64,000 nt of DNA from CAWABB01 sp963701735 (GTDB lineage: Bacteria > Bacteroidota > Ignavibacteria > UBA10030 > UBA6906). Of this stretch, positions 24,431 through 33,716 are shown in pieces. Position 1 is the stretch's first letter; each line of letters opens with the position of its first letter. The stretch is from assembly GCA_963701735.1 (NCBI GenBank), contig CAVPBI010000026.1:124001-188000 (forward strand). Direction: 5' to 3'. The position numbers were made by a program, and so were the translations under genes. Under the pieces are notes generated by a model. That model was not told where the DNA came from. It saw only the letters and a program-made list of their open reading frames with translations, and searched no databases.

Positions 24431-24793
24431 TCAGCCGGTGGCCTCGCTCATGCCGATGCGGGACAGCTCCTCGAGCCGTGCCCGGGTTGGAAATGTGGCA
24501 TAGGCGAAGCCGAACATGATGATCGTGGAAATCAGATTCACCCAGTACTCTGGAGCATTCTGCAGAACCCATTGCTGGGTCGCGACGACGAGGACCACAA
24601 GCCCGAAAAACGCAGCCCACTCCATGATGGCCAGCCTGACAATCCCCGCAAGGCGAATGCTTGACAGCATAGCTTCCGCGGAAACGGCCCTCTGACCGGG
24701 GGAGAATGCACGCTGCAGCATCGCGCGGTACACGAAGGTCGCGCCAAGATACGCGACGGCGATAACGGCAAAGTGAAGCATCGTCAGCATCAT
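24431..24793 (-). CDS. Small membrane protein, three helices
   Basis: A 120-residue product with hydrophobic segments at about residues 4-22, 50-75 and 85-103, and a polar C-terminus (ARLEELSRIGMSEATG). Three Met codons cluster at the start (MMLTML), and no strong Shine-Dalgarno is seen, so the start is uncertain within five codons. It lies in a run of small membrane protein genes on the minus strand. I recognise no domain. Confidence 0.6.
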   Translation of the reverse strand: MMLTMLHFAVIAVAYLGATFVYRAMLQRAFSPGQRAVSAEAMLSSIRLAGIVRLAIMEWAAFFGLVVLVVATQQWVLQNAPEYWVNLISTIIMFGFAYATFPTRARLEELSRIGMSEATG

Positions 24794-24809
24794 GACGTAG
24801 TGCTCAGGC

Positions 24810-25121
24810 TCAGGGACCGGTCGGAGTCGAGGGATTCGAGAAGGACTGGAGGAACAGGAAGAGGACGACGAAGAAGAAGATCAGGACTCCCACGGCGTTC
24901 CCGAAATAGAACACCTGGTAGCTCTTCACGATCGCCGGGGTCATCGCCTGGTAAAGGTCCTGCAGGGTGGCGACGCCTTCGCTGCGCATGAGGACGATCT
25001 CGTGGTGGTTGGTCGAAGGACCGCTGCTGGGGTCAGAGTAGCGAAAAACGACCGGAATGTCAAGGTAACGCCGCCCGTCTCGAGGACCACTGGACGCGCG
25101 GAGAAGAAGTGCAGGGGTCAC
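24810..25121 (-). CDS. Small protein with C-terminal membrane anchor
   Basis: GTG 25121 overlaps the stop of the upstream HhH protein gene (GTGA), giving 103 residues. The first 65 residues are soluble (RYLDIPVVFRYSDPSSG, HHEIVLMRSEGVATLQDLYQ). A single strongly hydrophobic helix, FGNAVGVLIFFFVVLFLFLQ, lies near residues 74-93 with a short polar tail. The topology is that of a tail-anchored protein. Coupled translation suggests a role with the outer-membrane HhH protein, but no family is recognised. Confidence 0.5.
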   Translation of the reverse strand: MTPALLLRASSGPRDGRRYLDIPVVFRYSDPSSGPSTNHHEIVLMRSEGVATLQDLYQAMTPAIVKSYQVFYFGNAVGVLIFFFVVLFLFLQSFSNPSTPTGP

Positions 25122-26913
25122 CAGACGATATCGAGCTGCAGAGAAATGTCGCGCTCGCGCTCCGCGACGTCGGACTCGAGCGGCCATACACGGGGACTCG
25201 TGTCCTGGAACGTCACGCCGTACCGGCACGACAGGGTCGCAGCCGGGACGACTGACCATCGGAGGAGCGCGTACAGGCGCACGCCGCGGCCCGTGAAGAC
25301 CGGAAGGCGCATCGCGCCTTCCACGTCTTCCTCCGCCGCATAGACTCGAGCGCCCCAACCGTTGACATCGAAGAGCGAGGCCCTGAACGACGCCCGCACG
25401 CCGCGGGCGACCCGGAACCTGAGATCAGTCTGGAGCAGGGCGCCCCGCTCGCGCACACCCTGCGACGCACGCCTCGCCGAGACCAGCTCACACCGGTTCC
25501 GGAGACTCCACTTCTCTCCCGCGTCCACAGTGCTTTGAACGCGAAGCGTCGATCGCTCATCCTCCCGCATCGCCCTGAGAGCGCGCCCCTCGGGGTCTGC
25601 CATAGTGACGCCCCCGCCGTTCCTGGCGTCCCCCGCGACCACAAGGAGCGTCCAGCCCGGGGCAAGGAAGAGCTCCGCTTCCGCGGAGAGACGTCTCCTG
25701 GTCGACGGGATAGGATCATTCGCGAGGGGCCTGGCGCTTGAAGAGAGAGAAGCAGCCAGCGCCACTCTCGCCCAGCGGGCGGGACGAACCAGGCACTCCA
25801 GCGCGCAGTTTCTCATGTTGCCTGAGGGCAGAGCGGCCAGACGCCTCCGTGCCATACGGCGCGAGAAACCCCGGTCGAACCGATTGAACCCGGACGACAG
25901 TGGTCATTTGCCGCCCGGGCGTCGCCCGGGCTTCGAACGTCAGTGCTGCTGACCGCGCATACGCCACCTCGCCGGACAGCTCGAACCCGGATCCGGCGAT
26001 GCCAAAGCCGACCGAGCCGGCCGTCCATGAGCGGCATGTCGCCACTTCACCTGCCTCGACAACGATCGGAGTGGCGAGTCCTGTCCAGAGGCCCGCGCAC
26101 TCCATTCTGACGGAGGCCGCCCGCAGCGCCACAATTGCACCTCCGAGCCGCTCTCGATTGGTGTTGAGGCGCCCGAGCTCCGAGGGAGTGCGGAAGAGCC
26201 CGGCCGCGTACGGAGAGAACGCCCCACTGTCATCGATTCGCCCGCTTCGTTTCACGGATGAGGCGAAGACCGTTGCCTCGACAGACCAGAGGCCAAGGCG
26301 CAGCGGGAGCCGCGCCGCCAGCCCCCTGAAGAACCGGTTCTCGTCGGCGGAGGTGTGAGGTTTCAGCGGACCCGCCTCAGTCCCGCGACCTTGAAAGAGT
26401 CGCGCCCCGACCGCGGAAAAGGAGGCGCGACCGAGGAGGATACCCGAACCGGCCTGAATGCGATAGTCTCCGACGACCAGGGACATCCCGCCCGCCGCGT
26501 CGTCCGAGCCGAATGAAGGCGGACGTGAACGCGTGCCTTGCCGACTCGCCGGGATCCTTCTCCGCAACCCCACCCGCCTGTATCCACGGCAGCGGCTGCA
26601 CCGAGAGGCGTGCGAACCAACGCTCAGGCGAGCCGGCGGCACCTGCAGGGTCCGCCGGTGTCCCGCTCGACTGCGTGCGTCGAAGGCGCATCCGAACCAC
26701 GGGCCAGGCATCGATCGACTCCCGTGCGGAGAACTCTGCAGGCACCTCATGGATTTCGGTGAGGTCGGCGACGGTCGAGCGATCGAGACCCGGTGGAAGA
26801 TCGGGGAGGGTCGAGAGAGCCTCGAGCAGGGCATCGTCCCCCTGCATTTCCGCGGCGTCAGGCTCCATGGCTGAGTCCGGCGGAATCGGAGGCGTGTACG
26901 GACAGGAATCCAT
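25118..26913 (-). CDS. HhH-domain outer-membrane-type protein (at least two frameshifts)
   Basis: Read through three frames the product resembles the large Bacteroidota/Ignavibacteria family with an N-terminal ComEA-like helix-hairpin-helix region followed by a beta-barrel-like domain. The N-terminal frame holds DDALLEALSTLPDLPPGL and LTEIHEVPAEF; the middle frame holds the family block MSLVVGDYRIQAGSGILLGR; the last ends MRLPVFTGRGVRLYALLRW and ERERDISLQLDIVW. Breaks are near 26500 and 25770-25855. The 5' end is unresolved: a lipobox-like LMLIGCGS lies upstream in another frame at about 27020. Function unknown. Confidence 0.6.
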
Positions 26914-27053
26914 CGGACAGCAGGGAATCCCCGGGCGATACAGGGGATGTCAGATCGGGAGGCGGGCGGGTTGGTTGTCGCGCCATTGTCGACAGCTTCA
27001 TGTGTGACTGCCGCACCCGATGAGCATCAGGGCGAGCCATGCGATGCATGCGC

Positions 27054-27893
27054 CTACTCGAACATGAACCCGACACTGATCGTATGCGCCGGACCGAGGA
27101 CCGGGTGAAGCGTGAGACCATAGTCGCACAGGAGCCCCCTGTACCGGAGGCCAAGACCGCAGGTCCAGGATCGTATCGCACCCGCGATCCCGACTCTGAG
27201 GGAGAGGATGTCAGCAGGCGCGTACTCGACCCCGGCATTCACCGCCGGATCGTGGAGGACATCGTGTTCCCATTCCAGGGCGATCTCCATCGAGCCCGCA
27301 GGTCGGTACGAGATCCCCATCGAAATGCCGAATGGAAGCAGCTCGTGGTTCTCCCCTATGGTCGGCCGGTTGATCCCCTGGATCAGCGTGGCGAGAACGA
27401 GCCCCTGGAGCGGAACGGCCGCGAGGGAGACATCGCAGGCGACGGCGGATGCAGAGCCGTACCTGGCGATCGAGAGGTGGCACCAGCGGAGCCGGGCACC
27501 CAGGAGCAACGCGCGCCATGGACGGATCCCGCAGGACAGCGCAACCTCGGTCTCCTGGTAGAGCTCCCCTCCAAGCCGCATCCCGGAGAGCGCGACCGTC
27601 CCGGGCCCGAATGGCAGCGCAGCGGCGATTCCGGCGCGGCTGAGCTCGGAGAGGCCGAAGGGCGAGGGCTGTATCTGGCACTCGATCGACGGCCTGTCCA
27701 CAAGCACGAGCAGCGCGCTGTGAACGGAGGCTGACCACACATCCGGGGACCCGGTGACGATCGCGCTCCCCATCCCGGCTGATCGGCCCCCTGTGACCTG
27801 CCGTTCGAATGCGGCATCCGCTGTCTGCAGTCCGCCGAGCAGCACGAGCGACAGCCAGACGAATGGTGATACCGGGCAGAAACGCCTCATCAT
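27054..27893 (-). CDS. PorV/UPF0164-like outer-membrane beta-barrel protein
   Basis: A 279-residue protein with a signal peptide (MMRRFCPVSPFVWLSLVLLG to about residue 27, cleaved near ADA-A). The N-terminal TGGRSAGMGSAIVTGSPDVW is the 'ARxxGMGxA' block of the PorV/OmpP1-like barrel family, though the usual Asn after the block is replaced. Alternating amphipathic strands and a C-terminal Phe (VGFMFE) suit an outer-membrane barrel. It is upstream of the HhH protein and divergent from the DUF4835 gene, forming an envelope locus. Confidence 0.72.
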   Translation of the reverse strand: MMRRFCPVSPFVWLSLVLLGGLQTADAAFERQVTGGRSAGMGSAIVTGSPDVWSASVHSALLVLVDRPSIECQIQPSPFGLSELSRAGIAAALPFGPGTVALSGMRLGGELYQETEVALSCGIRPWRALLLGARLRWCHLSIARYGSASAVACDVSLAAVPLQGLVLATLIQGINRPTIGENHELLPFGISMGISYRPAGSMEIALEWEHDVLHDPAVNAGVEYAPADILSLRVGIAGAIRSWTCGLGLRYRGLLCDYGLTLHPVLGPAHTISVGFMFE

Positions 27894-27936
27894 CTGCTGT
27901 ATATACTCTCATCGGAGACCGTTTCCGACCGGAGGC

Positions 27937-27965
27937 TTGAACCACCAGTTGAATTCTGTTATATT
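27937..27965 (+). promoter_or_regulatory. Promoter of the DUF4835 gene
   Basis: TTGAAC (27937-27942) and TATATT (27960-27965) are 17 bp apart in the 108-bp gap between divergent genes. The start codon at 28002 is about 30 nt downstream of the predicted transcription start. Confidence 0.65.
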
Positions 27966-28001
27966 CTCCGGCCCACCCCACCCTCACGATTCGGACGAGC
28001 A

Positions 28002-28892
28002 ATGACCCTGCGACGCTCTCTTCTTCTACTGCTCTTTCCGGCGCTTCTGTCGCACTCGCCGGCGCAGATACTTGAGGTGACGCTGAAGGTCAACACCGAG
28101 GCCATCTCCGTCAACTACCGCGAGAACATCCGGGACTTCCAGCAGGACCTCGACAACTACCTGCACAACTACGACTACGGCGACCCGAACAACAAGGAGC
28201 GCATCCCGGTTACCCTGGAAATCTTTCTGCAATCCGGGACCGAGGACGGGAAGTACACGGCACAGGTGTTCGTGGGAGCATCCCGGCTCGTCTTCGGCGA
28301 CAAATCCAGCACCGCGACAGTCAGGATCCTGGATGAGCTGTGGGAGTTCACCTATCAGAGGGGCCGCGCGCTGGACCACACCACGTACTCGTTCAACGAC
28401 CTGACCAGTTTCCTCGATTTCTACATGTTGTTCATACTGGGATTTGACTACGATACATACGACAAACTCGGGGGGACTCCCTATTTCACCAAGGCTGCCG
28501 ACGTCGCGACGCTCGGCGCTTCAAGCGGGCAGAAGAGTTGGACGCCGACCGTAGGGGGCTTCACGCGCACCCGGTTTGCCCGAGAAATGCTCAGCCCGCA
28601 GTTCGAGCCGCTTCGCCGGGCTTCCTGGAAGTACCACTTCACCGGTCTGGATTCGCTGGCATTCAACAGGCCGAGGGCCCAGCAGAACATCCTCGAAGCC
28701 CTCGAGGAGATCGGGGCTTCCCGGAAGTCGGTCGATCCCCAGAACCTCGCCATCAAGGCGTTCTTTGACACCAAGTACCTCGAGATCGCCCAGGTCTTCC
28801 TCGACTACCCCGACAGGAACGTATACGGCCGCCTGATGCGCATCGACCCGAACCATCAGAAGGCCTACGAAGATTACGCTGCAAAGCGGTAG
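28002..28892 (+). CDS. DUF4835 (PorD-like) envelope protein
   Basis: A 296-residue secreted protein with a signal peptide (MTLRRSLLLLLFPALLSHS, cleavage near SPAQ). Residues following it (VTLKVNTEAISVNYRENIRD) and the central block DLTSFLDFYMLFILGFDYDTY are diagnostic of DUF4835, a family that includes PorD of Porphyromonas gingivalis, linked to type IX secretion. The C-terminal IDPNHQKAYEDYAA is also conserved. No core T9SS genes (porK, L, M, N, sov) lie in this window, so a T9SS role is inferred from family only. Confidence 0.85.
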   Translation: MTLRRSLLLLLFPALLSHSPAQILEVTLKVNTEAISVNYRENIRDFQQDLDNYLHNYDYGDPNNKERIPVTLEIFLQSGTEDGKYTAQVFVGASRLVFGDKSSTATVRILDELWEFTYQRGRALDHTTYSFNDLTSFLDFYMLFILGFDYDTYDKLGGTPYFTKAADVATLGASSGQKSWTPTVGGFTRTRFAREMLSPQFEPLRRASWKYHFTGLDSLAFNRPRAQQNILEALEEIGASRKSVDPQNLAIKAFFDTKYLEIAQVFLDYPDRNVYGRLMRIDPNHQKAYEDYAAKR

Positions 28893-28909
28893 CTCCCCCT
28901 GAAAACGAC

Positions 28910-28938
28910 GATCCCGCGGCGCATCGCGTCGCGGGATC
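28910..28938. terminator. Bidirectional hairpin between convergent DUF4835 and TatD-radical SAM genes
   Basis: GATCCCGCG (28910-28918) pairs perfectly with CGCGGGATC (28930-28938) around an 11-nt loop. On the minus strand it is followed by GTCGTTTTC. The position between two convergent stops makes it a likely terminator for both. Confidence 0.6.
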
Positions 28939-28961
28939 GGATTCCATCTCCCCCTCCCGGT

Positions 28962-30368
28962 TCAGAACAGCGGCCGCCGCACAAACACCGCTCCGATCTC
29001 CTTTTCCACCAGCTCTCTCGCGCGTTCCTGATCGACCCCTTCGTTGTCCACCACGGTCATGGAGACCGACGTGATGTGCCTGACCGCCTCTCGCGCGAAC
29101 TCGATCATCGCCGGGAAGTACACCCCGGGGTCCAGACGCATCAGCTCTCCGTACTGCGCGGGATCAGGAGAGTTCAGGCTCACCGAGATCGAGTCGATCA
29201 ACCCCACCAGCTCCGGCACAATGTTCCGGTGGTTGATGATATTCCCGTGCCCGTCCGTATTGAGCCGGGTACGTCCGCCCTGCCCCTTCACCCACCGGGC
29301 AACCTCTTTCATGACCTCGAGCCTGATCGTGGGCTCGCCGTATCCGCAGAACACGATCTCCCGATACGCCCGCGGGTCCCCGATGTCCGCGATCACTTCC
29401 TCCGCCGTCGGATCGCGCTCGATCTTGAGGTTGTGCCCCTTGATGACGGCCTCCCCCTTCCGGTCACAGAACACGCAGTCCGCGTTGCAGCGCGTCGTGA
29501 GGTTGACGTACAGCGACTCGCGGAGCCTGTACGTAATCCGCGCCTGCGGGGGTGCGCCGACGCCGAACACGCGATGGGCGGTATAGGATGTGGACCGGGC
29601 CACGTCCTCGACGGACAGCCCCTGAAGCTGCGCGAGCGCCTCCGCGACAAGCGGCAATCGCATCGGCTCGTTTCTGGTGCCGCGGTGAGGGACCGGAGTC
29701 ATATACGGACTGTCGGTCTCGAGCATGATGTGTTCGAGCGAAATCCCACCGGCGACGCCTCTCGCGCCCGCGGCGTTCTTGAATGTCAGGATGCCCGGGA
29801 ATGAGATAGCGAACCCCATCCGGACGAGCGTCCATGCCTCGTCGAGCGTTCCCGCATAGCAGTGAAACACGCCCCGGGGGCCGGGGTATCGCGACTGCGG
29901 GAATGCGAGGTGACTGCGCCATTCGGGCTGCAGACCGATTTCGTCCGTCACGACCCTGAGCGCATCGGCCATGGATTCGCGCGTGTGGACGACAATGGGA
30001 AGGTCGCGCCTGCAGGCGATCTTGATCTGTTCCCGGAACACCCGCTCCTGCACATCCCTGGGCGCGAAGTCGTAGTGGTAGTCGAGCCCGATTTCGCCGA
30101 TGCCGACAACCCTTGGATGGGCGCTCAGGCGCTCGATTTCGGCGAGTGCTTCGTCCGTCCCGCCGGCCGCCTCGTGCGGGTGGATCCCCACGCACGCATA
30201 CACGCCGGGATGCCGTTCGGCCAGCTCGATCGCCCTCCTGCTGTCCTCCACGGTGGTGGCCGGATTGATGATGATCTCCACCCCGGCGTCGCGGGCATGC
30301 CGAATCACGTCATCGCGATCGGCGTCGAATTCCCTGGCAGTCACATGGGCGTGGGTGTCGATCAGCAT
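28962..30368 (-). CDS. TatD metal-dependent hydrolase fused to a TatD-linked radical SAM domain
   Basis: A 468-residue fusion. Residues 1 to about 270 are a complete TatD nuclease-like amidohydrolase (MLIDTHAHVTAREFDADRDD; VGIHPHEA; GEIGLDYHYDFAP; VVHTRES; GVFHCYAGT; LETDSPYMTPVPHRG), with the metal-binding His, Glu and Asp. Residues from about 280 form a radical SAM domain with the cluster motif RCNADCVFC, FCGYGEPTIRLEVM and RLNTDGHGNI. The pair is known as separate neighbouring genes (TatD-associated radical SAM); here it is one chain without an indel. Substrate unknown. It overlaps the metG stop. Confidence 0.88.
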   Translation of the reverse strand: MLIDTHAHVTAREFDADRDDVIRHARDAGVEIIINPATTVEDSRRAIELAERHPGVYACVGIHPHEAAGGTDEALAEIERLSAHPRVVGIGEIGLDYHYDFAPRDVQERVFREQIKIACRRDLPIVVHTRESMADALRVVTDEIGLQPEWRSHLAFPQSRYPGPRGVFHCYAGTLDEAWTLVRMGFAISFPGILTFKNAAGARGVAGGISLEHIMLETDSPYMTPVPHRGTRNEPMRLPLVAEALAQLQGLSVEDVARSTSYTAHRVFGVGAPPQARITYRLRESLYVNLTTRCNADCVFCDRKGEAVIKGHNLKIERDPTAEEVIADIGDPRAYREIVFCGYGEPTIRLEVMKEVARWVKGQGGRTRLNTDGHGNIINHRNIVPELVGLIDSISVSLNSPDPAQYGELMRLDPGVYFPAMIEFAREAVRHITSVSMTVVDNEGVDQERARELVEKEIGAVFVRRPLF

Positions 30369-32580
30369 ACAATGCTTACTTGATCACGCTCCCCGGAGGC
30401 GATGTCGGCGGCGGTCGTAAGGACGACCAGCTTGCCCGAATCATCCGACGCGGCGAGCAGCATCCCGCGGGATTCCTGTCCCATGAGTTGGCCGGCTTCA
30501 GATTCGCCACGACGACAATTGTCTTGCCGACGAGATCGGCAGGAGCGTAGTGCTGGGCGATCCCGGCGACGATCTGGCGCTGTTCGGTCCCGAGGTCGAC
30601 CTGGAGCTTGAGCAGCTTCGAAGATTTCGGGACGGGTTCCGCGGCGATGATCTTCGCAACGCGGAGGTCCACCTTGCGAACGTCGTCGATGGTGAGCTCG
30701 GGCGAGAGTCTTCAGATCGGCCGCCCCGGGCGCAGACGTCTGCTGAACATCGGACGTCATGCGTACTGTCACCGTCTTGACCTCTGGCGTCACGGGCCCG
30801 GACTCAGCCCCGGTTTGCATCGTGCCGGACTTCGTCGCCGGGGCCGTGCCCTCCCCGGTCTGTCCGTCTCGCCCGGCGGCACGCCCACCTTCTTCAACTC
30901 GGCTGCGATCACATCGTCCTCAATTTTTGCAAAGAGAATTTCCGACTGGCCGAGGGCATGCCCTTCATCCAGCGGCTGGCTGCCCGCCGCATTCCAGTCC
31001 TGTTCGCTCACCGTGCCCGGCAGGGCCAGCATCCGCCACAACCGGTCCGACGCGAAGGGGACGACCGGATGCATCAGGACCGCAAGAGCCCGGACGGTCA
31101 GCAGGCTGATATTGATGGTGGTTCCGCACTGCGCGGGGTCGGACTTCGCGGTCTTCCACGGTTCGCTGTCGTTGAAATACTTGTTGGCGGCGCGCGCGAG
31201 ATTCATGACTTCGGCCACCGCATCCCGGAACCTGTACCGCTCAAAGTACTCGGCCGCCCGGGCCGGCGTATCCCGAACGAGCTCGAGCATCGCTGTGTCG
31301 CGCTCCGAGAGCGGGCCGCGGGACGGCACGCGCCCCTCAAACTGCCGGTGCGCGAACGCCATCGTGCGGTTGACGAAATTGCCGAAGATATCCGCCAGCT
31401 CGTTGTTGTTGCGGGCCTGGAAGTCCCGCCACGTGAAGTCGCTGTCCCGGTACTCCGGAAGCGAGACGGCCATATAGTACCGGAGCGTATCCGGCGGGAA
31501 CCGGTCGAGGAAGTCCTGCACGTCGATCCCCCATCCGCGGCTCTTGGAGAACTTCTGACCCTCGAAGTTCAGGAACTCGTTCGCCGGGACGTTCTCGGGC
31601 AGGACGTACTGTTCCTGTCCCCGGTCGTTCCATGCCATCAGGATCGCCGGGAAGACGATGCAGTGGAACACCACATTGTCCTTCCCGATGAACGCGACAT
31701 ATTTCGTCGCGGGGTTCTGCCAGAACTCCTTCCAGCGGCCGGCGGACCCGGCGCGCTGCGCCCATTCGCGGGTCGAGGAGATATAGCCGAGGACGGCCTC
31801 GAACCAGACATAGAGAACCTTGCGGTCGTAGCCGGCAAGGGGCACCCGCACGCCCCAGTCCAGGTCGCGCGTGACGGCCCTATCCTGCAAGCCCTCCTTG
31901 AACCACCCCCGGCAGTACTGCAGGACGTTCTCCTTCCAACCGTCGGACGCGTCGCGTTCCCGCACGTACTCCTCGAGCCGCTTCTGGAAGTCCCCGAGGG
32001 GAAAATACCAGTGGGTCGTAGGCCGGAGCACGGGTGGCCGGCCGCTGATCTTGCTTCTCGGATTGATGAGCTCGGTCGGGTTCAGGTAGGAGCCGCATTT
32101 CTCGCACTGGTCCCCCCGCGCGTCCGGGTTGGCGCAGACGGGGCAGGTCCCCTCCACGTACCTGTCGGGCAGGAACATGCCCGCCTGCTCGTCATAGAAC
32201 TGCTGCTCCTGCTTCTCGCGGAGGATGCCTCTGGCGTGAAACGCCGAGAAGAACTCCTGGGCGACCTGATGGTGCAGCGGGAGCGACGTGCGCGAGTAGT
32301 TGTCAAACGCGATCCCCAGCCGCCCGAACGCAGCGCTGTTCATCGCGTGGTAGCGGTCCACGACCTGCTGGGGGGTGATGCCCTCTTTCTCCGCGGTCAG
32401 CGTGATCGGGACGCCGTGCTCGTCGGACCCGCAGATAAACACGATGTCCTTCCGGCGCAGCCGCTGGAAGCGGACGTACAGGTCCGCCGGCAGGTAGGCG
32501 CCGGCGATGTGGCCGAGGTGGATCGGGCCGTTGGCGTACGGCAAGGCGGCAGTGACGAGTATGCGCTCTGCGTCTCTCAT
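30362..32580 (-). CDS. metG: Methionyl-tRNA synthetase with C-terminal tRNA-binding domain (three frameshifts)
   Basis: Charges tRNA-Met. The catalytic core is intact in one frame: LPYANGPIHLGHIAGAYLPA (HIGH motif), zinc knuckle cysteines in CPVCANPDARGDQCEKC, and GQKFSKSRG (KMSKS). The anticodon-binding helices follow. The C-terminal dimerisation/OB domain (DVRKVDLRVAKIIAAEPV, GIAQHYAPADLVGKTIVVV, SRGMLLAASDD) is split over three frames, with breaks near 30840, 30700 and 30490. The restored product is about 738 residues, normal for the long Bacteroidota-type enzyme. The clustering of three breaks within 400 bases is notable. Confidence 0.9.
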
Positions 32581-33716
32581 GCGGTCGTCGCGATGGTGCG
32601 TCGAAGTTGTACGGAAAGCTGGAGCAAAATCAGTTTAATGTAGACATTCCGGTCCACAAGAGAAAGCGCGCGCTCGATATCCGCCATGGCCCGCAGGAGG
32701 TCGGCCTGCGGGAACCGGGCGGTGAACCGCCGGAGATCCTCTTCCTGGTCCACATTGATAATGCGTCCGCCGCGGGTCATCACCATCGCGTCGCGGAACC
32801 ACATGAGGAGCAGCGACAGGAACCGCTCGACGGCGACGCGGTCCCGGGCGGCGGTGAACCGTTCGACGTCCTCGATCATCGGCAGGACGGACGCACCCAG
32901 GACGTGCCGGACGAACGATGGGACAAAGGCACGCTCCTGCAGCGTCTCCTCGGTGAGCAGGCCAAGCGCCGCCGTGTAGCTTCCGTTCGCCAGCCGGGCG
33001 ATGAATCCCGCCGTCTCCCCGTCGAGGCTGTTGCGCTCGATCAGCGCCTCCATCAGATCCGTCTCGGTCAGCGGATCGAACCGGACGTTCTGGCAGCGGG
33101 ACAGGATGGTGGGGAGCAGCGCATCGCGGCGGGACGTGGCGAGAATCAGCATGCAGTCGCCTGATGGCTCCTCGAGGGTCTTCAGGAGCGTGTTGGCGGC
33201 CTCATCCCCCATCGCATCGGCGGGGGAAATGATATACACGCGCCGCCTGCCGTCGAACGTGCTCATCGTGGACTCGCGGCGCACATCACGGATGCTGTTG
33301 ATCTTGATGATCGTCGCCCGCGGAACGCTCACGCGGTGATACGGGTTCGACGTCTTCTCGCGCAGCTCGTCCTGCACGGCGCGAAGGTCGGTCTCGTTCA
33401 GCTTCGCCAGCGGGTCGTCGTCGGACGATTCGTTCTTCCCCACCGGAAGCGGCACGACGATTCTGATGTCAGGATGGGTTCCGTTCGCGGCGCGTTCGCA
33501 CGAGGGGCAGACCCCGCAGGCGGTGGTCCCGTTCCGTTCGCAGTGGAGTACCCGCGCCAGCTCCAGAGCCATCGCATCCTTCCCGACGCCGTCCGCTCCA
33601 TAGAACAGATACGCGTGCGGCAGCCGCCCCGCCCGGATTGCAGCCAGCAGGATGCGCTTGACGCGATCCTGTCCGATGACTCGCGGCCAGAGCCGCTCGT
33701 GGTGCTCAGAAGGCAT
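32577..33716 (-). CDS. holB: DNA polymerase III delta' subunit
   Basis: Clamp-loader subunit. The 379-residue product has an AAA+ fold: IGQDRVKRILLAAIRAGRLP, a P-loop HAYLFYGADGVGKDAMALEL, a four-cysteine zinc module in CERNGTTACGVCPSCERA, and sensor segment LLKTLEEPSGDCMLILATS ending with the SRC motif SRCQNVRF. ATG 33716 is preferred over 33728 because TTTGGAATC precedes it. The start overlaps the BamA-like gene stop, and the end overlaps the metG start. Confidence 0.88.
   Translation of the reverse strand: MPSEHHERLWPRVIGQDRVKRILLAAIRAGRLPHAYLFYGADGVGKDAMALELARVLHCERNGTTACGVCPSCERAANGTHPDIRIVVPLPVGKNESSDDDPLAKLNETDLRAVQDELREKTSNPYHRVSVPRATIIKINSIRDVRRESTMSTFDGRRRVYIISPADAMGDEAANTLLKTLEEPSGDCMLILATSRRDALLPTILSRCQNVRFDPLTETDLMEALIERNSLDGETAGFIARLANGSYTAALGLLTEETLQERAFVPSFVRHVLGASVLPMIEDVERFTAARDRVAVERFLSLLLMWFRDAMVMTRGGRIINVDQEEDLRRFTARFPQADLLRAMADIERALSLVDRNVYIKLILLQLSVQLRRTIATTA

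Noticed and set aside
27039..27734. 231-codon plus-strand frame opposite the PorV-like gene
   Set aside because: Antisense of a signal-peptide-bearing barrel protein; the product is charged low complexity.
30958..32643. 561-codon plus-strand open frame opposite metG
   Set aside because: Shadow of the metG catalytic core, which carries HIGH and KMSKS motifs on the minus strand.
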